From contig CM061069.1 in NCBI GenBank assembly GCA_030762895.1, forward strand, positions 87,987,548 through 88,051,547: a DNA stretch of 64,000 nt. Reading direction: 5' to 3'. This document shows positions 23,336 through 35,025 of the stretch, one piece after another; the stretch's first letter is position 1, and every line of letters starts with the position of its first letter. The notes beneath the pieces are model-generated. The model was not told where the DNA came from and made no database searches. It saw nothing but the letters and a program-made list of their open reading frames with translations. Source of the DNA: Sophora flavescens (Eukaryota > Streptophyta > Magnoliopsida > Fabales > Fabaceae). The translations under genes were made by a program, and so were the position numbers.

Positions 23336-23652
23336 ATTGTTGTGCAGACAAGTTGGCAAATTTTGGTACCAGTTCCCAAGGGTTCACTTGGTAGAATGTA
23401 GTTCCGGATTTTATCTTAGATGATTTCAATAGAAATAGATTTAACCTTCCTACCTATAGGTTTAGGTGATTCCTTATTTCCATGGGTTTTGGTTCATGTC
23501 CCCCATGCTTGTTTCTTTTCTTTGTATTCTTTTGTCTTTTTTTAAATAAATTATAGATGTGCTGCAAGTGATTGTTAGTGTCTATGGTGCCAACCTAGAT
23601 GGGATGATAGGCCCTATAGTGATGCTCTTACACATCTGCTTTATAAAAAAAA
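23336..23652 (+). pseudogene. LINE-1 RNase H end and 3' UTR
   Basis: After the duplicated ATTGT the reading CADKLANFGTSSQGFTW resumes the RNase H end cut at 14171; a TAG follows where LINE-2 has a second Trp. The frame ends at about 23468 with PTYRFR. The 3' UTR shares the string GTGCTGCAAGTGATTG and GTGCCAACCTAG with the LINE-2 3' UTR and ends in an A-rich tail. Confidence 0.88.
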
Positions 23653-25473
23653 CTACGTACAATAACAAATGCACCCAAATAAATCATACAGACACAAACA
23701 AATTACATACAGCTATCGAAAAAATCCCTCAGGTACTCCCCTTACCTCTTGAAGTTTCCGATTCCTTTCTCGAAGTACTTTTCGATTTGATTCCGGTTTC
23801 CTCCACACAACTCAATCAATCAAACAATAACTTAATCCTTCACAACAAATCACAACACAATCAACAACATAGAACAAATAAAATCACCTAATTCCTACGG
23901 CTAGGTTCGATCACGAGGAGATTAAATTGGCTAAACATGATAAAATTTTGCAAGCTTTTGGATTAAGGATCCTTAAGCAAGAGTAAGACATAAACGAAGC
24001 TTACATAACAAAAATTGAATCAAAACCATCTTAACCACAAAGTTAAGATTTTCAGCCATATATAGAATTTTGGTTTAAAGTATGATTCGATCTTCTAAAC
24101 TTGGATTAGAGATCTTAAGTACTTGGAATACATGATTAAGGATCAAAACACAATGTTTGAAATAAAATACTCCAGTCCTTCAAGAACAGTAATTTCAGTC
24201 ATAAATAAAAATTTGGGTTAGAGGTTTTATTTGGATTCAACATCATGGATTTAAGACATACATGTACTAAAAGGAATGAATCAAACATGATTTGCCAAAA
24301 AAATTGAACAAAGTTCCTCCCCCCACACTAAGTTAGGGTTCGACCTTGACAAGATCATAGGGCAAGAAATTTTTGTTTGATGCATACTCTTGGATCTTAA
24401 ATATAGAGATGATAATACGATTATAGATATTGGTTTCATACTCAGGATTTTTCTATGATTTTCTATGAATTTTCAAAGTTTTAGATCTAAGAATTGAAAA
24501 AGATGATCATGACTTTGAAACATAAAAATGAATGAAGAACATGATGATGATTAAGTGAGAGGAGTATGGTATACCTCTTGGAATTGAAAAATGAGCAAGG
24601 ATTCAAGTACTTCCTTCACAAAAATGGCTTATGGAACTTAAGTATTTTGGAGATAAAATGAAGAAAGCTTGATGAAGATGATGAAGTCTTGCTTTTATAG
24701 CAATGGAATGGACTTCAAAAGTAGGGTTGGGCCGTGGAAATCAAGGGGTATAAGGGTCCAAGTCTTAAAATTTTAGGGACAAAGTTGTAATCTTACAAAA
24801 TGGCAATTTTGATAAAAAGATAACTTAAGGACAAATTGGTAATTTACCAAAAACCATCATGACAAACATGTGGTGAGGATTGGTTGGAGATGTGGCTGAT
24901 TTGTATCCACAAATTGTTGGGACAAACTTGACATTTCAATGAAAGTTCAAGGGTAAAATAGTCAAAGGGCAAAATGGTATTTACACTATTTTGAAGAAAT
25001 ATCTAGATATTTGCTAAATGTAATCATGACATTGGTGAGTCATCCATATGAAGCACTACCCTAGGTGGCAAGATATCTCAGCATCCGATGTCGGGTTTTG
25101 TCTCTGCACGTCCTTTCTCGACTCCGTCGATTACCCGATTTATGTTTTACGCCCGAATTGAGTATAATAACCTATTTATTTTGAAAATTTTCAAAATAAC
25201 CTATGTCGTTGGAAATGAGATATAAAATCTATTCATTTCGTTCTCGAGTCAAAATTAGGTTTTCTGATCAATAAAATCTTACTGTCAGTGAAAATGCAGA
25301 CTGGGTTCCGTCTGAATTTTCAACCAAAAATTTCACCGTATACTAATAAAAATAAGTATAATATGAATATGGCCTTGGTTTTCCCAAAATCATTTTCTAA
25401 GTTCCAGATAAAAATATAAACGTTTATTTATATTTATACCGATTTTAGAAAGCATAAAAATCGGGGTGTTACA
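23653..25473 (-). repeat. Gypsy 3' LTR, partial (cut by LINE-1)
   Basis: 1.8 kb directly matching 30115-31978 at the same orientation. Its minus-strand start is TGTAACACCCCGATTTT (at 25473). No coding sequence; AT-rich. Confidence 0.9.
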
Positions 25474-25520
25474 TTACTACCTCACTTAAAAAAATTTCGT
25501 CCTCGAAATTTCGTGACTCA
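25474..25520 (-). other. Conserved pre-LTR segment of the gypsy element
   Basis: On the minus strand this reads CGAGGACGAAATTTTTTTAA then GTGAGGTAGTAA just before the LTR. The CGAGGACGAAA block followed by a purine-rich stretch is typical of the gypsy pol end and polypurine tract next to a TGTAACACC LTR start. Confidence 0.65.
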
Positions 25521-25870
25521 AAACTAGACAGGATTTCTTAATCCCAAGGTTTTACTTTGATGGAAAGTGTATAGAAGAACTTTGTCAATCTGGAAAGAAT
25601 ACAGGAATGTTCAATATGTAAAAAGATTATTTAATAGGTCCGTGAGTGTAAAAATGCATAGCTAATACATATTTACAACCATGACTTTGATAAAGTTCCT
25701 TCTTTCACAAGGAACAGTGACTTTGGAACTCATAAAATGAATAGTTCCTAATCTTAAGAGAATTTATTCTTTGAACAAAGGATTTACAAAACGACAATTT
25801 AAAATAGAAATAGTCCGACAAAAAAATCAGACTGGATCACTTTCACCAAAAGTAAAAGTGAGTAGACTAA
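25521..25870. other. Gypsy interior remnant without gene
   Basis: 350 bp of AT-rich sequence between the 3' end of the gypsy interior and the MITE. No motif or ORF recognised. Confidence 0.4.
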
Positions 25871-26299
25871 GGGTGCGTTTGGGTAAATAACTTAACTAAG
25901 CACTTATAGCATAAGGCCTTATTGTACAAGAGCATGCAAAGAGCTGAATTAATAAGCAGTGCGGGAGCATATCAAAGCACATACAAAATAAGGCGTGGAT
26001 ACATATATAAGTGCTTAATTTTCACCACACGGCAAGCTCGGTTTCCACACTCGCGAGGCGAGCCAAGGTTCGGGGCGAATCTCCAAAATCACTCCGCAGA
26101 GGACCGCCTGCGCTTCCATTGCGCGTCCGCATAAGAGCTCGCAACCATAAGCTAGTTTTCCTAACTTATGAGAATAAGTTAAAAGCAACTTATGAAATGC
26201 CATAAGTTCTTTTCATAAGTTGTGGCAAACATGTGGAATAAGAACTTATGACATCAGATAAGTCATAAGGAGCTTATTTAAGCTCTCACAAACGGGGCC
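25871..26299. mobile_element. Tourist-like (PIF/Harbinger) MITE
   Basis: 429 bp flanked by the 3-bp duplication TAA (25868-25870 and 26300-26302). The imperfect terminal inverted repeats read GGGTGCGTTTGGG and, from the other end, GGCCCCGTTTGTG. Subterminal ACTTATG/CATAAGT motifs repeat in both orientations. The centre (26035-26145) is unusually G+C rich and contains CTCGCGAGGCGAG. There is no transposase; a 3-bp TAA duplication and this size fit a Tourist-like MITE. Confidence 0.75.
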
Positions 26300-26302
26300 T
26301 AA

Positions 26303-26746
26303 GTCTCATCTAGAAACTTCTTTTTATCAAGAAAGTGTCTATCCCGAACAACAACAGGACAGTTCACAAAAATTTCCACAATAATTGGTACAACATTTGA
26401 AGTTTGAAAAAAAATCACTATCTTTAGAAAAAGAAATGATCTGACCCCAAAAATCTAGATGGATCATATCAATCAAGAGAAAAGAGACCGGAATAAACTT
26501 CATCAAGAAACCTTTATTCTCATAAAGTCATAGATATTATATATAAATTAAAAAGAACAACAACAAAAGAGACTACAACATAAGAGATCTATAGAGTCAA
26601 AGACTCAAAACATAGAAATACGATTATACTTAGAATTCGTTACAAAATTAAAATCTATAAGTCATTACAGCTAACACGACACTCCTTCTTGGGACATCAC
26701 ATGATAACCCGTTACGGAAAATAAAACTTTAAATTGCTGGTCCATG
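26303..26746. other. Gypsy interior remnant, no gene
   Basis: Non-coding AT-rich DNA between the MITE and the gag end. The string CTCCTTCTTGGGACATCACATG near 26680 loosely resembles the LTR end at 28046, but I would not build on it. The pol gene that should be here is absent. Confidence 0.4.
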
Positions 26747-27777
26747 CTATGGTTTGCAATTCCTTGCTAGGTGTCCCTGTTGTCCACAACTGAAACATTT
26801 AACTCCTCTTAATGGGCAAGTCTGAGCCATATGGTTTAGGTCTCCACACTTGTAACATCTTTTGACTTGGCCTTGGCTTTGGTTCTTTTGACCTCCACTT
26901 CCTGATACAAAGTCATTAGAATGATAAGGTTGTTGATTCTGATCATTTCCCGAGGGTCGGAAATAAGGTTTCCTCTGGTTTTGATTCCCCTTCGTATTCG
27001 TCTTGCGGAATTGGAATCGAAATGGTCCACCGGTAGCACCCGAATAGTCTTTGCCTTTCCCTTTCTGCTCCACTTTCCGGCTCTTTTCCACTAAAGCTTG
27101 AAAGTTGCGAATTTCCAGCGATAGCACAGATTCTTTGATTCCGTATCGTAGGCCTCCTTCGAATCTCTTACATACCCAACCTTCATCAGTTTGAGTTTGG
27201 AAGAAACAGAAATACTTGACTAGAAATTTAAACTTTCTTGTATATTCACTCACAGATAGTTCATTCTGTTGTAATCGTAAGAACTCGTGTCCCTTCTCAA
27301 CTCTGGCTCTCTGAGGAAAATACTTATCCAAGAAAACAGTGCGGAAAAACTCCAAGTATATTCCTGGTTAACCGCTTTCAGTATGTGTCTAATATCCGCC
27401 AACCAGCATCATGCATCTCCGAAAAGCAGAGAAAGAGCATACGAAACCTTTGATTCTTAAGGCTGTCAATAAGCTCGAAAATCTTTTCCAGTTCTTGTAT
27501 CCACAAGTTCAGCCTTCTCAGAATTGTCATCTCTCTAAAATCGTTGAGGCTTCTGATTTCTGAAGTTTGCTAGATTTTTCGCCTCGACTGCCAGCTCAGT
27601 CCGAACTTGGTCCAGCTCATTTTGTGCAACTACGATAACAGCAACACTAGCCATAGCCTGAACGGCCTGGTTCAACTTTTCAATCACATCTTTGTTGCTG
27701 ACATAATCACGATCACCATTACGATCACATTCACGTCCATGTCCACTTCCCGGTTCCTTTAATGACCTATAAGACAA
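26747..27777 (-). pseudogene. gag: Ty3/gypsy gag with two CCHC knuckles
   Basis: The capsid region (Retrotrans_gag) reads FLDKYFPQRARVEKGHEFLRL and LSVSEYTRKF (from 27355 downward), then a basic Gln/Asn-rich spacer and two zinc knuckles, CYKCGDLNHMAQTC and CFSCGQQGHLARNC. The upstream part (27777-27535) is another gag block (KDVIEKLNQAVQAMASV) in a different frame, so at least one frameshift separates them. The frame stops right after the second knuckle, where protease and RT would follow in an intact element. Confidence 0.85.
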
Positions 27778-28021
27778 ACTTAGTCAGTCCGCAACCAGAA
27801 ACTGAAATGTATACTTATGTGTCTAAAACACATTGGCAAAATACCATCTACTATTCATAGATTCTTACAATGTCTCGACTACCTCAAAACCCATCGGAAC
27901 ACACCTACTTGTATACCATCACACAATGTTTCGACAAGGAAACAATTCAAGCAAGGTCCAACCAGAGATCACACAACAAAAACCTAACAGACCTATTCCC
28001 CAAGGTTCCCGAAAGACTCGA
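27778..28021 (-). other. Gypsy leader between primer site and gag
   Basis: Untranslated leader of the minus-strand gypsy element. No feature beyond its position. Confidence 0.5.
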
Positions 28022-28036
28022 CCAGCACTGATACCA
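28022..28036 (-). other. Gypsy primer-binding site (Met tRNA type)
   Basis: On the minus strand TGGTATCAGTGCTGG, three bases after the LTR end GGGTGTTACA. The first nine bases match the initiator Met tRNA complement. Confidence 0.8.
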
Positions 28037-28039
28037 CTC

Positions 28040-31000
28040 TGTAACACCCTTCTTGGGCATTACTTTGTAACACATGTGGAAATAAATTAAAAAGAATTTT
28101 TTTTTGCTGGTTGCTTTCTAAAAATTGATTTATTTTAAGTCGGAAAATCTGGGTATAAAAAAAATTTCTTCCTAATACTTCGGAAGATTGTGATACACAT
28201 AACAAAAACAGTACATTCATACTATACTACACAACACTCATACACAAGTTTTATTTATAAACAAACCTTCCACAACGCCCAAGTCTTTCTTAAAAATCTT
28301 TTCTTATAAATGATATGAAAACTATATAGAGAATTTCAAAACATCTACACAGACTTTCTAAAAAACATACCACCCAAAGAAAATCCTAAGCTGGTCACTC
28401 TACAAAACACTCACTGATAAGACCTCGTGATCATCCCTATGATCACACCTCTTTCTACAATCTGTACTCAAGTCTCCAAGTGACTTAAGGAACTCTTCTG
28501 CAACATCTGCACTCGTGTACCAAGGTACAACAATGAAGACAGAAGAACATGTATATGCAAGGGTGAGTTCCAATATATGGATTTTAAAACGATAACCATA
28601 AGCACGACACACAAATAACATTTAACATGTATATTCAATAATAAATAATTTATATATCAAAGGGTTTCATACCTGACAATCTTCGTTGTTTTAAAAAACA
28701 TGACAATTAAATATTCATCAACTAACTTTTGTACCTAATCTCCGGAGCTTCAAACACCAAATAAATGAGTTGATCAGGCTCTCGTTACCAAATAAGGCAG
28801 GTTTTAATCGTTGCCAGATAAGGCAGGTTTTAAATTAACCATAACACTGTCCAAAACGAGGCACAGTGAATACCATGCATAGTATATGGTTTCGTGGTCA
28901 TTTGTCCATCAAGGCACAGTGATGCAAACTTCATGAATACTTGCCATCAAGAATTCAAGTCCTATGCAGAGGCACGTCTGCCCAAAAATGCATGTAAAAT
29001 ATTTTGTTCACGTCATTTTCTTTGTGTTCATTCTTTCCTTGTCGAGGCTTAAAGGCTCACGACCAATCCAAAGTTTAAACATTTAAGTTAATCCATCATT
29101 CCAAAAAAATAGACACCAAGTTAAAATGTGCAAATTAATCCATCACTCCAATAAAACAGACTCCAAGTCAAAATGTGCAAATCACGAAATCTAGACCGAT
29201 GCACCAGTCTTAGATACGTAGATTTTAGCACACAAAAATCAATACTCGTTTTATAGGACATCTAGTCCATAACTTCACCGTTGGGACACACTGTCCACAT
29301 CGTTTAACACTAGAACCCCGACGTCTCGGCTTCTAGGTTCGTTTTTCATCTTTAAAATCGTTTTCGTTATGTGAAACACAAAACAAAACAAAAGTTCCTC
29401 AACTTATTTACAGAAAATCCTTTTACGTCGGAAATTCGTTTTATAAAATCATCAAAACCACTTAAAAATTCATTTTCTTTCAAAAATCAATATTTTGAAC
29501 CTGAAAATATTGCTTTGAGACAAATTCTCCCTTTTAACTAATATTACCATTTTTAATAATACTTTTGTTAATATTTTCGGAATTGTCCGACGTTTGACAT
29601 TTTAAAAACGTTTTAAGTCCAAAATATGACTTTTCTAGTAAAATAATTCTTTCAACGCCATAATAAAATTATTTTTGGAAACTTATTTTCTTAAAATAAC
29701 ATTTTCTAATATTTAGGAATTTCTTATGTATAAATTAGCAGTACTAAAATATTTTCACGGTTACGTGCTTACTATGACTCATAAAACACTCTTACGTCGT
29801 TAAATCATTAAAATAATATTAATTTTCACTATTATCCATTTTTAACCAATCAATTAATTAAGTAATATTATATTACTATATTCCATCAATTCAAAACTCA
29901 TTTTTTTTCATAAAAATCTTTTTAACGCTTTTAACCCTGTAATTAATTGAGCACTGACCACTATCAGGCTTTACAATCCACAATCAATATCAATAACAGT
30001 CTCATTCCAATAATATAGCAAATAACAATTAATGACATATAACTAAATATAATAACAATTAAATGCAGATAAGTAATTAAAAGCAGATAATTTTAAAAGC
30101 AGTTATTTCGAACTACGTAAAGTAACAAATGCACCCAAATAAATCATACAGACCATAAACAAATTACATACAGCTATCAAAAAAAATCCCTCAGATACTC
30201 CCATTACCTTTTAAAGTTTCTGATTCTTTTCTCGAAGTACTTTTCGATTTGATTCCGGTTTCCTCCACACAACTCAATCAATCAAACAATCACTTAATCC
30301 TTCACAACAAATCACAACACAATCAACAACATAAAACAAATAAAATCACCTAATTCCTAAGGCTAGGTTCGGCCTTGAGGAGATTAAATTGGCTAAACAT
30401 GATAAAATTTTGAAAGCTTTTGGATTAAGGATCCTTAAGCAAGATTAAGACATAAACAAAGCTTACTTAACAAAAATTGAATCAAAACCATCTTAACCAC
30501 AAAGTTAAGATTTTCAGCCATATATAGAATTTTGGTTTAAAGTATGATTTGATCTACTAAAAATGGATTAGAGATCTTAAGTACTTGGAATACATGATTA
30601 AGGATCAAAACACAATGATTGAAATAAAATACTCCAATCCTTCAAGACACTAATTTCGGTCATAAATAAAAATTTGGGTTAGAGGTTTTATTTGGATTCA
30701 ACATCATGGATTTAAGACATACATGTAATAAAAGGAATGAATCAAACATGATTTGCCAAAAAAATTGATCAAAGTTCATCCCCCCCACCCCCACTAAGTG
30801 ATGGTTCGGCCTTGACAAGATCATAGGGCAAGAAATTTTTGTTTGATGCTTACTCTTGGATCTTAAATATAGAGATGATAATAAGATCATAGAAATTGGT
30901 TTCATACTCATAGGATGTTTCTATGATTTTCTATGAATTTTCAAATTTCTAGATCTAAGAATTGAAAAAGATGATCGTGACTTTGAAACATAAAAATGAA

Positions 31001-31890
31001 TGAAGAACATGATGATGATTAAGTGAGAGGAGTATCGTATACCTCTTTGAATTGAAAAATGAGCAAGGATTCAAGTACTTCCTTCACAAAAATGGCTTAT
31101 GAAACTTAAGTATTTTGGAGATAAAATGAAGAAAGCTTGATGAAGATGATGAAGTCTTGCTTTTATAGAAATGGAATGGACTTCAAAAGTAGGGTTGGGC
31201 CGTGGAAATCAAGGGGTATAAGGGTCCAAGTCTTAAAATTTTAGGGACAAAGTTGTAATCTTACAAAATGACAATTTTGATATAAAGATAACTTAAGGAC
31301 AAAATGGTAATTTTCCAAAAACCATCATGCCAAACATGTTGTGAGGATTGGTTGGAGATGTGGCTCATTTGTGTTCAGAAAATTGTTGGGACAAACTTGA
31401 CATTTCAATGAAAGTTCGAGGGTAAAATAGTCCAAGGGCAAAATGGTATTTATACTATTTTGAAGAAATATCTAGATATTTGCTAAATGTAATCATGACA
31501 TTGGTGAGTCATCCATATGACTCACCTCCCTAGGTGGCAAGATATCTCAGCATCCGGTGTCGGATTTTGTATCTGCACATCCGTTCTCGACTCCGTCGAT
31601 TACCCGATTTAGATTTTACGCCCGAATTGAGTATAATAACCTATTTATTTTGAAAATTTTCAAAGTAACCTATATCATTGGAAATGATATATAAAATCTA
31701 TTCATTTCATTATTGGGTCAAAATTAGGTTTTCTGATCAGTAAAATCATACTGTCAGTGAAAATGCAGACCGGGTTCGGTCTGAATTTTCAACCAAAAAT
31801 TTCACTGTATACTTATAAAAATAAGTATAATATGAATATAACTTTGGTTTTCCCAAAATCATTTTCTAAGTTCCAGATTAAAGTATAAAC

Positions 31891-31944
<54 letters not shown>

Positions 31945-31978
31945 CAATTTTAGAAAGCCGAAAAATCGAGGTGTTATA
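28040..31978 (-). repeat. Gypsy 5' LTR, about 3.9 kb
   Basis: Bounded by TGTAACACCC (28040, plus strand) and GGTGTTATA (31978), an inverted terminal pair with one decayed base. The part from 30115 on is duplicated at 23653-25473; the rest has no second copy in the window because the partner is off the left edge. It contains an (AT)n run at 31893-31939. No protein-coding sequence; several short open frames are chance. Confidence 0.82.
31893..31939. repeat. (AT)n microsatellite
   Basis: About 47 bp of alternating A and T inside the gypsy LTR, absent at the matching place of the other LTR (25425-25440). Confidence 0.95.
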
Positions 31979-32416
31979 ATATTAAAACTAGTTCTTGAGA
32001 AAAATGAAGTATACATCAAAGTACCAGATCATACATCTGTGTATAATTCAAACTAGAACCTTTAGGATTTGAGTTTATGACTTCAATCTGTTTATACAAT
32101 CTATGTATACATTTCCGGGTTGAATGTTCATATATATACATCGATGTACACAGGATAACAATCTGTGTACTCAAGAACAAAGCAAGAAGGAAATTGGTCT
32201 ACACAAGAACATAGTCTATGTATACATGTGTAACAGTTCAGAAACCTTTTAATACACATGTGTACTACACATATTATTTCGTGTCAGTTTTTGAAAATTG
32301 ATTTTGTTATGATCCTAATTGATTCTATATCTTATCCAACGGGTCTATTTCTTCAAATTACAACAAAAGGACATTAGAAAAACACTTTTCAACAATATAT
32401 CCATTCAGAAATTAGA
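31979..32416. other. Unassigned spacer
   Basis: 438 bp between the gypsy LTR and the SIRE LTR. It is AT-rich with recurring GTGTAC/TATACAT words. No ORF, no terminal repeat, no family recognised. Confidence 0.5.
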
Positions 32417-33531
32417 TGAAATGACACAAAACAACACTAGAATGGGGGGTTGAATAGTGTTTTCGAAAATCAGAGTTTAAGAAGCACAAAACAAAATCAG
32501 TAAATGCGAGATAGTTAAAGACAAATGCCATTCTCAACACACTGATCAACAACTATTTAACACACCAGAGCTAGTTACTTAAAACAGTTAAACAAACTGA
32601 ATAATAAAGTAAAGGTTAGGGAAATAATATACTCAGAGATTTATCCTGGTTCACCCACAAACTTTGGGCTACATCCAGTCCTTGGTTTCACCAAGCTTTA
32701 ACACTATAACTGATCAAGGTTACAGACGAGTATTATTTGCACACCTAGCCTCTCCAGGCTCGACCACAAGTATTGTTTGCTCACCTAGCCTCTTCAGGCT
32801 CAGAGAGTTTTGAAGCACAGCTTCAAAGTTACAAAGCAATTCAACCAATCTTTTAACACTATAGAGAGTGAATATGAACTTGGAACTTGGTGAGTTACAA
32901 ATGAGTTCTTATTCAAATGATTTTCAGAGTGTGAAGAAGATATGTGAGTGATCAAAGCTTTCAGCTATAGATTTGATAAGATGAGTACTATTCTTTTGTA
33001 ATATAGCTTTTTCACTGATGAGTAAATATTGACTTTCTCTGGTTGCTTATTACTGTATCACTCTATCTTTTGTTTTGGTCTTCGACTTCTTCTATTTATA
33101 CTTGATCACGGAGATCGGTTGAGATGCATTTGAAAGTCTTCAGCTTTGTTCTATAGGAAATACCCATTCTGACTTGATAATAAATGCTTTGAAGAACGTC
33201 TGAGATTCCTTGATGATAACAAAGTATAGCAGATATGATTTTCTGGCTTTGGGCAGTGTTCTTTCCTTATTTGTACAACACTTAGAAAAGCTCAGATAAA
33301 GTAGACTTTCTCTTACTTACATATGGAATGCTTTTCTCTAGCCTTGTCCTTTTGTCTTTTCTCCTTTCTCTGATTTCGATTGAAGATAAGAAATATATTA
33401 ATAATCTTCTTTCAAGTTTAATTAACTATATTTCAAATCACTTTTACTTTTGAATCAGAGATTAAGTGATTCCTTCATAGAGAGCTTTTCTCGTTGGCGC
33501 GTGCTTCATCAACACCGAAGGTGACTTAGCG
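32417..33531 (-). repeat. SIRE 3' LTR (left copy), split by a hAT-like insertion
   Basis: Starts in plus orientation with TGAAATGACACAAAACAAC, the reverse of the SIRE LTR end. It matches 38958-40090 closely and resumes for 25 bp at 35868-35892 after the insertion. The outer 700 bp of U3, the polypurine tract and the end of the env-like ORF are missing at 35892. Confidence 0.88.
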
Positions 33532-33623
33532 TTTGGGGTGACACGGGTCGGTTTGGTTCTGTTTTAGGCGGAAAAAAAATCCAAACCATCAAAATTGATC
33601 GGTTCGGTTTGGTTTGGGTGTTC

Positions 33624-35025
33624 TGTTGATTCACCGGCAAGTGTATCGGGTCATTGTAAGTAATAAAATAATACGGTAGTAATTACCGAGGTCGAACACA
33701 AGGATTGGGCTACCAATCCTACCAATTCGCAAGAAATTCGATAAGTTTGGCCAAGTAACAGAAAGTGGTTGTGGAGAGAGAGAAAATAGGACCGCAATCT
33801 AAATTAACAAATCAATTAGAGAATAAAGAATTAAAGTCTGAAATTAAAATATCTAATGTCACAAATCCACCTACCCAATCATGCATAGTACCTAAGTGAT
33901 GATGATTCCTTCCCTAGATTCAATTACAATGTCAACCAGGACCCCCAAATTCTCCTAAATTCACTGTCGTGCTCAATAGGACGTATTCGACGATTGAATT
34001 AATTACTTACTAGGTCTCATAACCCAATCATCAAACTCTATTAAATCTCGTTCCTATAAGGTTGCACCGATCTCCTATTCACTCTCGTGCAATAGTCGAT
34101 CGATGATCCCAATTCAAGTTCTAAAACGCAAATTGCCTCCTAAGCCTCAACACGTTTAACTAGTCAATCACGCATGCATATGATCAACACAACAAATTCA
34201 TAATTGGAAAACACTAATTGAGAAAAGGGAGAGAAACATACATCACATCGAACGCTACACTGCCATGGGTGGTTTCATTGATCCCTTAGACGAGGGGATT
34301 AGTTCCTCATGCTTGTAACAACTCAAAAACAATCGGCCATAATCACCATTGTAAAATAAAAAAATAAAAGAGGGAGACGCAGCTCCAGAAAACAAGAATT
34401 CGTCCAGAAAACGCTACAAAACCAGTGGAGAATCAAAAGCTTCTTCAATCTGCCCTAAAACAGCAATATATAGATTTCAGAATCTGCGCCCGCTCGCGAG
34501 GCGAGTAGCCTCTCGCGAGGTGAATATTAAAAATGGCGCGCATTCAAATTGGACTCTCGCGAGGCGAGAGGAAGATTCGCGAGGCGAGACTTGGAATTCT
34601 AGCCTGTCACAGCTGTGACCTTCATCACGGCTAGGCCGTGATGGTCTCTGTCCTCCATTCTTCATGATTCGCGAGGTGAACAGCCTCTCGCGAGGCGAGA
34701 TAGAAAGGATGACTGTTGTTGCTCAGCTGGTCTTCAGGCTCGCGAGGCGAGCAGCCTCTCGCAGGGCGAGTATCTCCAGAATGGCAATTTCCACTGTTTT
34801 CTTGACTCGAAGCGCTTCCCCTTTAACCTAAAACTATGAAATAACAGTAATTTCTTTATTTGACTCAAAATTAACTAAAATATCCTAAAACTACTCAAAA
34901 GACTCAAATTGTTGCTTAAGGACAATTAAATCCAAATTTGGGCGAAAACGAGATTGAACTCGAATAATTAGCACATAAACCACAATCTTACTAGTTAAAA
35001 AACTAGATAAGCCAGAGGCTTATCA
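33624..35025 (-). mobile_element. Solo LTR of an Athila-like element
   Basis: Flanked by TGTTC on both sides (33619-33623 and 35026-35030). The minus-strand start, TGATAAGCCTCTGG, matches the Athila LTRs at 46887 and 55134. It has the TATA-like CTATATATTG (about 34464-34473) and a cluster of CTCGCGAG palindromes at 34490-34765. The other end (CACTTGCCGGTGAATCAACA on the minus strand) resembles the other Athila-like LTR family at 46365 instead. No interior remains. Confidence 0.87.
34490..34765. repeat. CTCGCGAG palindrome cluster in the solo Athila LTR
   Basis: At least six CTCGCGAG or TTCGCGAG cores, mostly extended to CTCGCGAGGCGAG, upstream (minus strand) of the TATA box. Between them sits one CATCACGGCTAGGCCGTGATG inverted repeat near 34622. 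Confidence 0.85.

Larger units (their letters stand above)
1..23652 (+). mobile_element. LINE-1: L1-type non-LTR retrotransposon, split by two later insertions
   Basis: Three segments of one plus-strand LINE: 1-170, 10638-14171 and 23336-23652. They align in order with the LINE at 14640-20195 (endonuclease, reverse transcriptase, zinc-knuckle linker, RNase H, 3' UTR). The gaps are a SIRE retrotransposon and a solo LTR. The 3' end is an A-rich tail near 23643-23651, directly followed by sequence (from 23653) matching the LTR at 30115 onward, so the LINE landed in the 3' LTR of the gypsy element to its right. The 5' end lies outside the window. The coding region has many stops and frameshifts, so the copy is dead. 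Confidence 0.9.
23653..31978 (-). mobile_element. Ty3/gypsy element with very long LTRs, gag-only interior
   Basis: Minus-strand element: 5' LTR 28040-31978, Met-tRNA-type primer site 28022-28036, gag remnants 26747-27777, 3' LTR from 25473 downward. Its 3' LTR is cut at 23653 by LINE-1, so the rest must lie left of position 1. LTR ends carry TGTAACACC inverted repeats. No protease, RT or integrase is seen in 2.6 kb of interior, so it is a deleted, non-autonomous copy. The two LTR parts differ by roughly 5-8 percent by eye. Tekay-like chromovirus is a guess based on gag and the LTR ends. Confidence 0.85.

Noticed and set aside
26680..26705. Possible second LTR end (CTCCTTCTTGGGACATCAC) near the gag end
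   Set aside because: It resembles the LTR end at 28046 over only about 20 bases, and no primer site or polypurine tract accompanies it.
31813..32019. Open frame with an Ile-Tyr repeat
   Set aside because: It is the (AT)n microsatellite translated.
31979..32416. Possible host gene or element in the spacer
   Set aside because: No ORF, terminal repeats or family words found; left unassigned.
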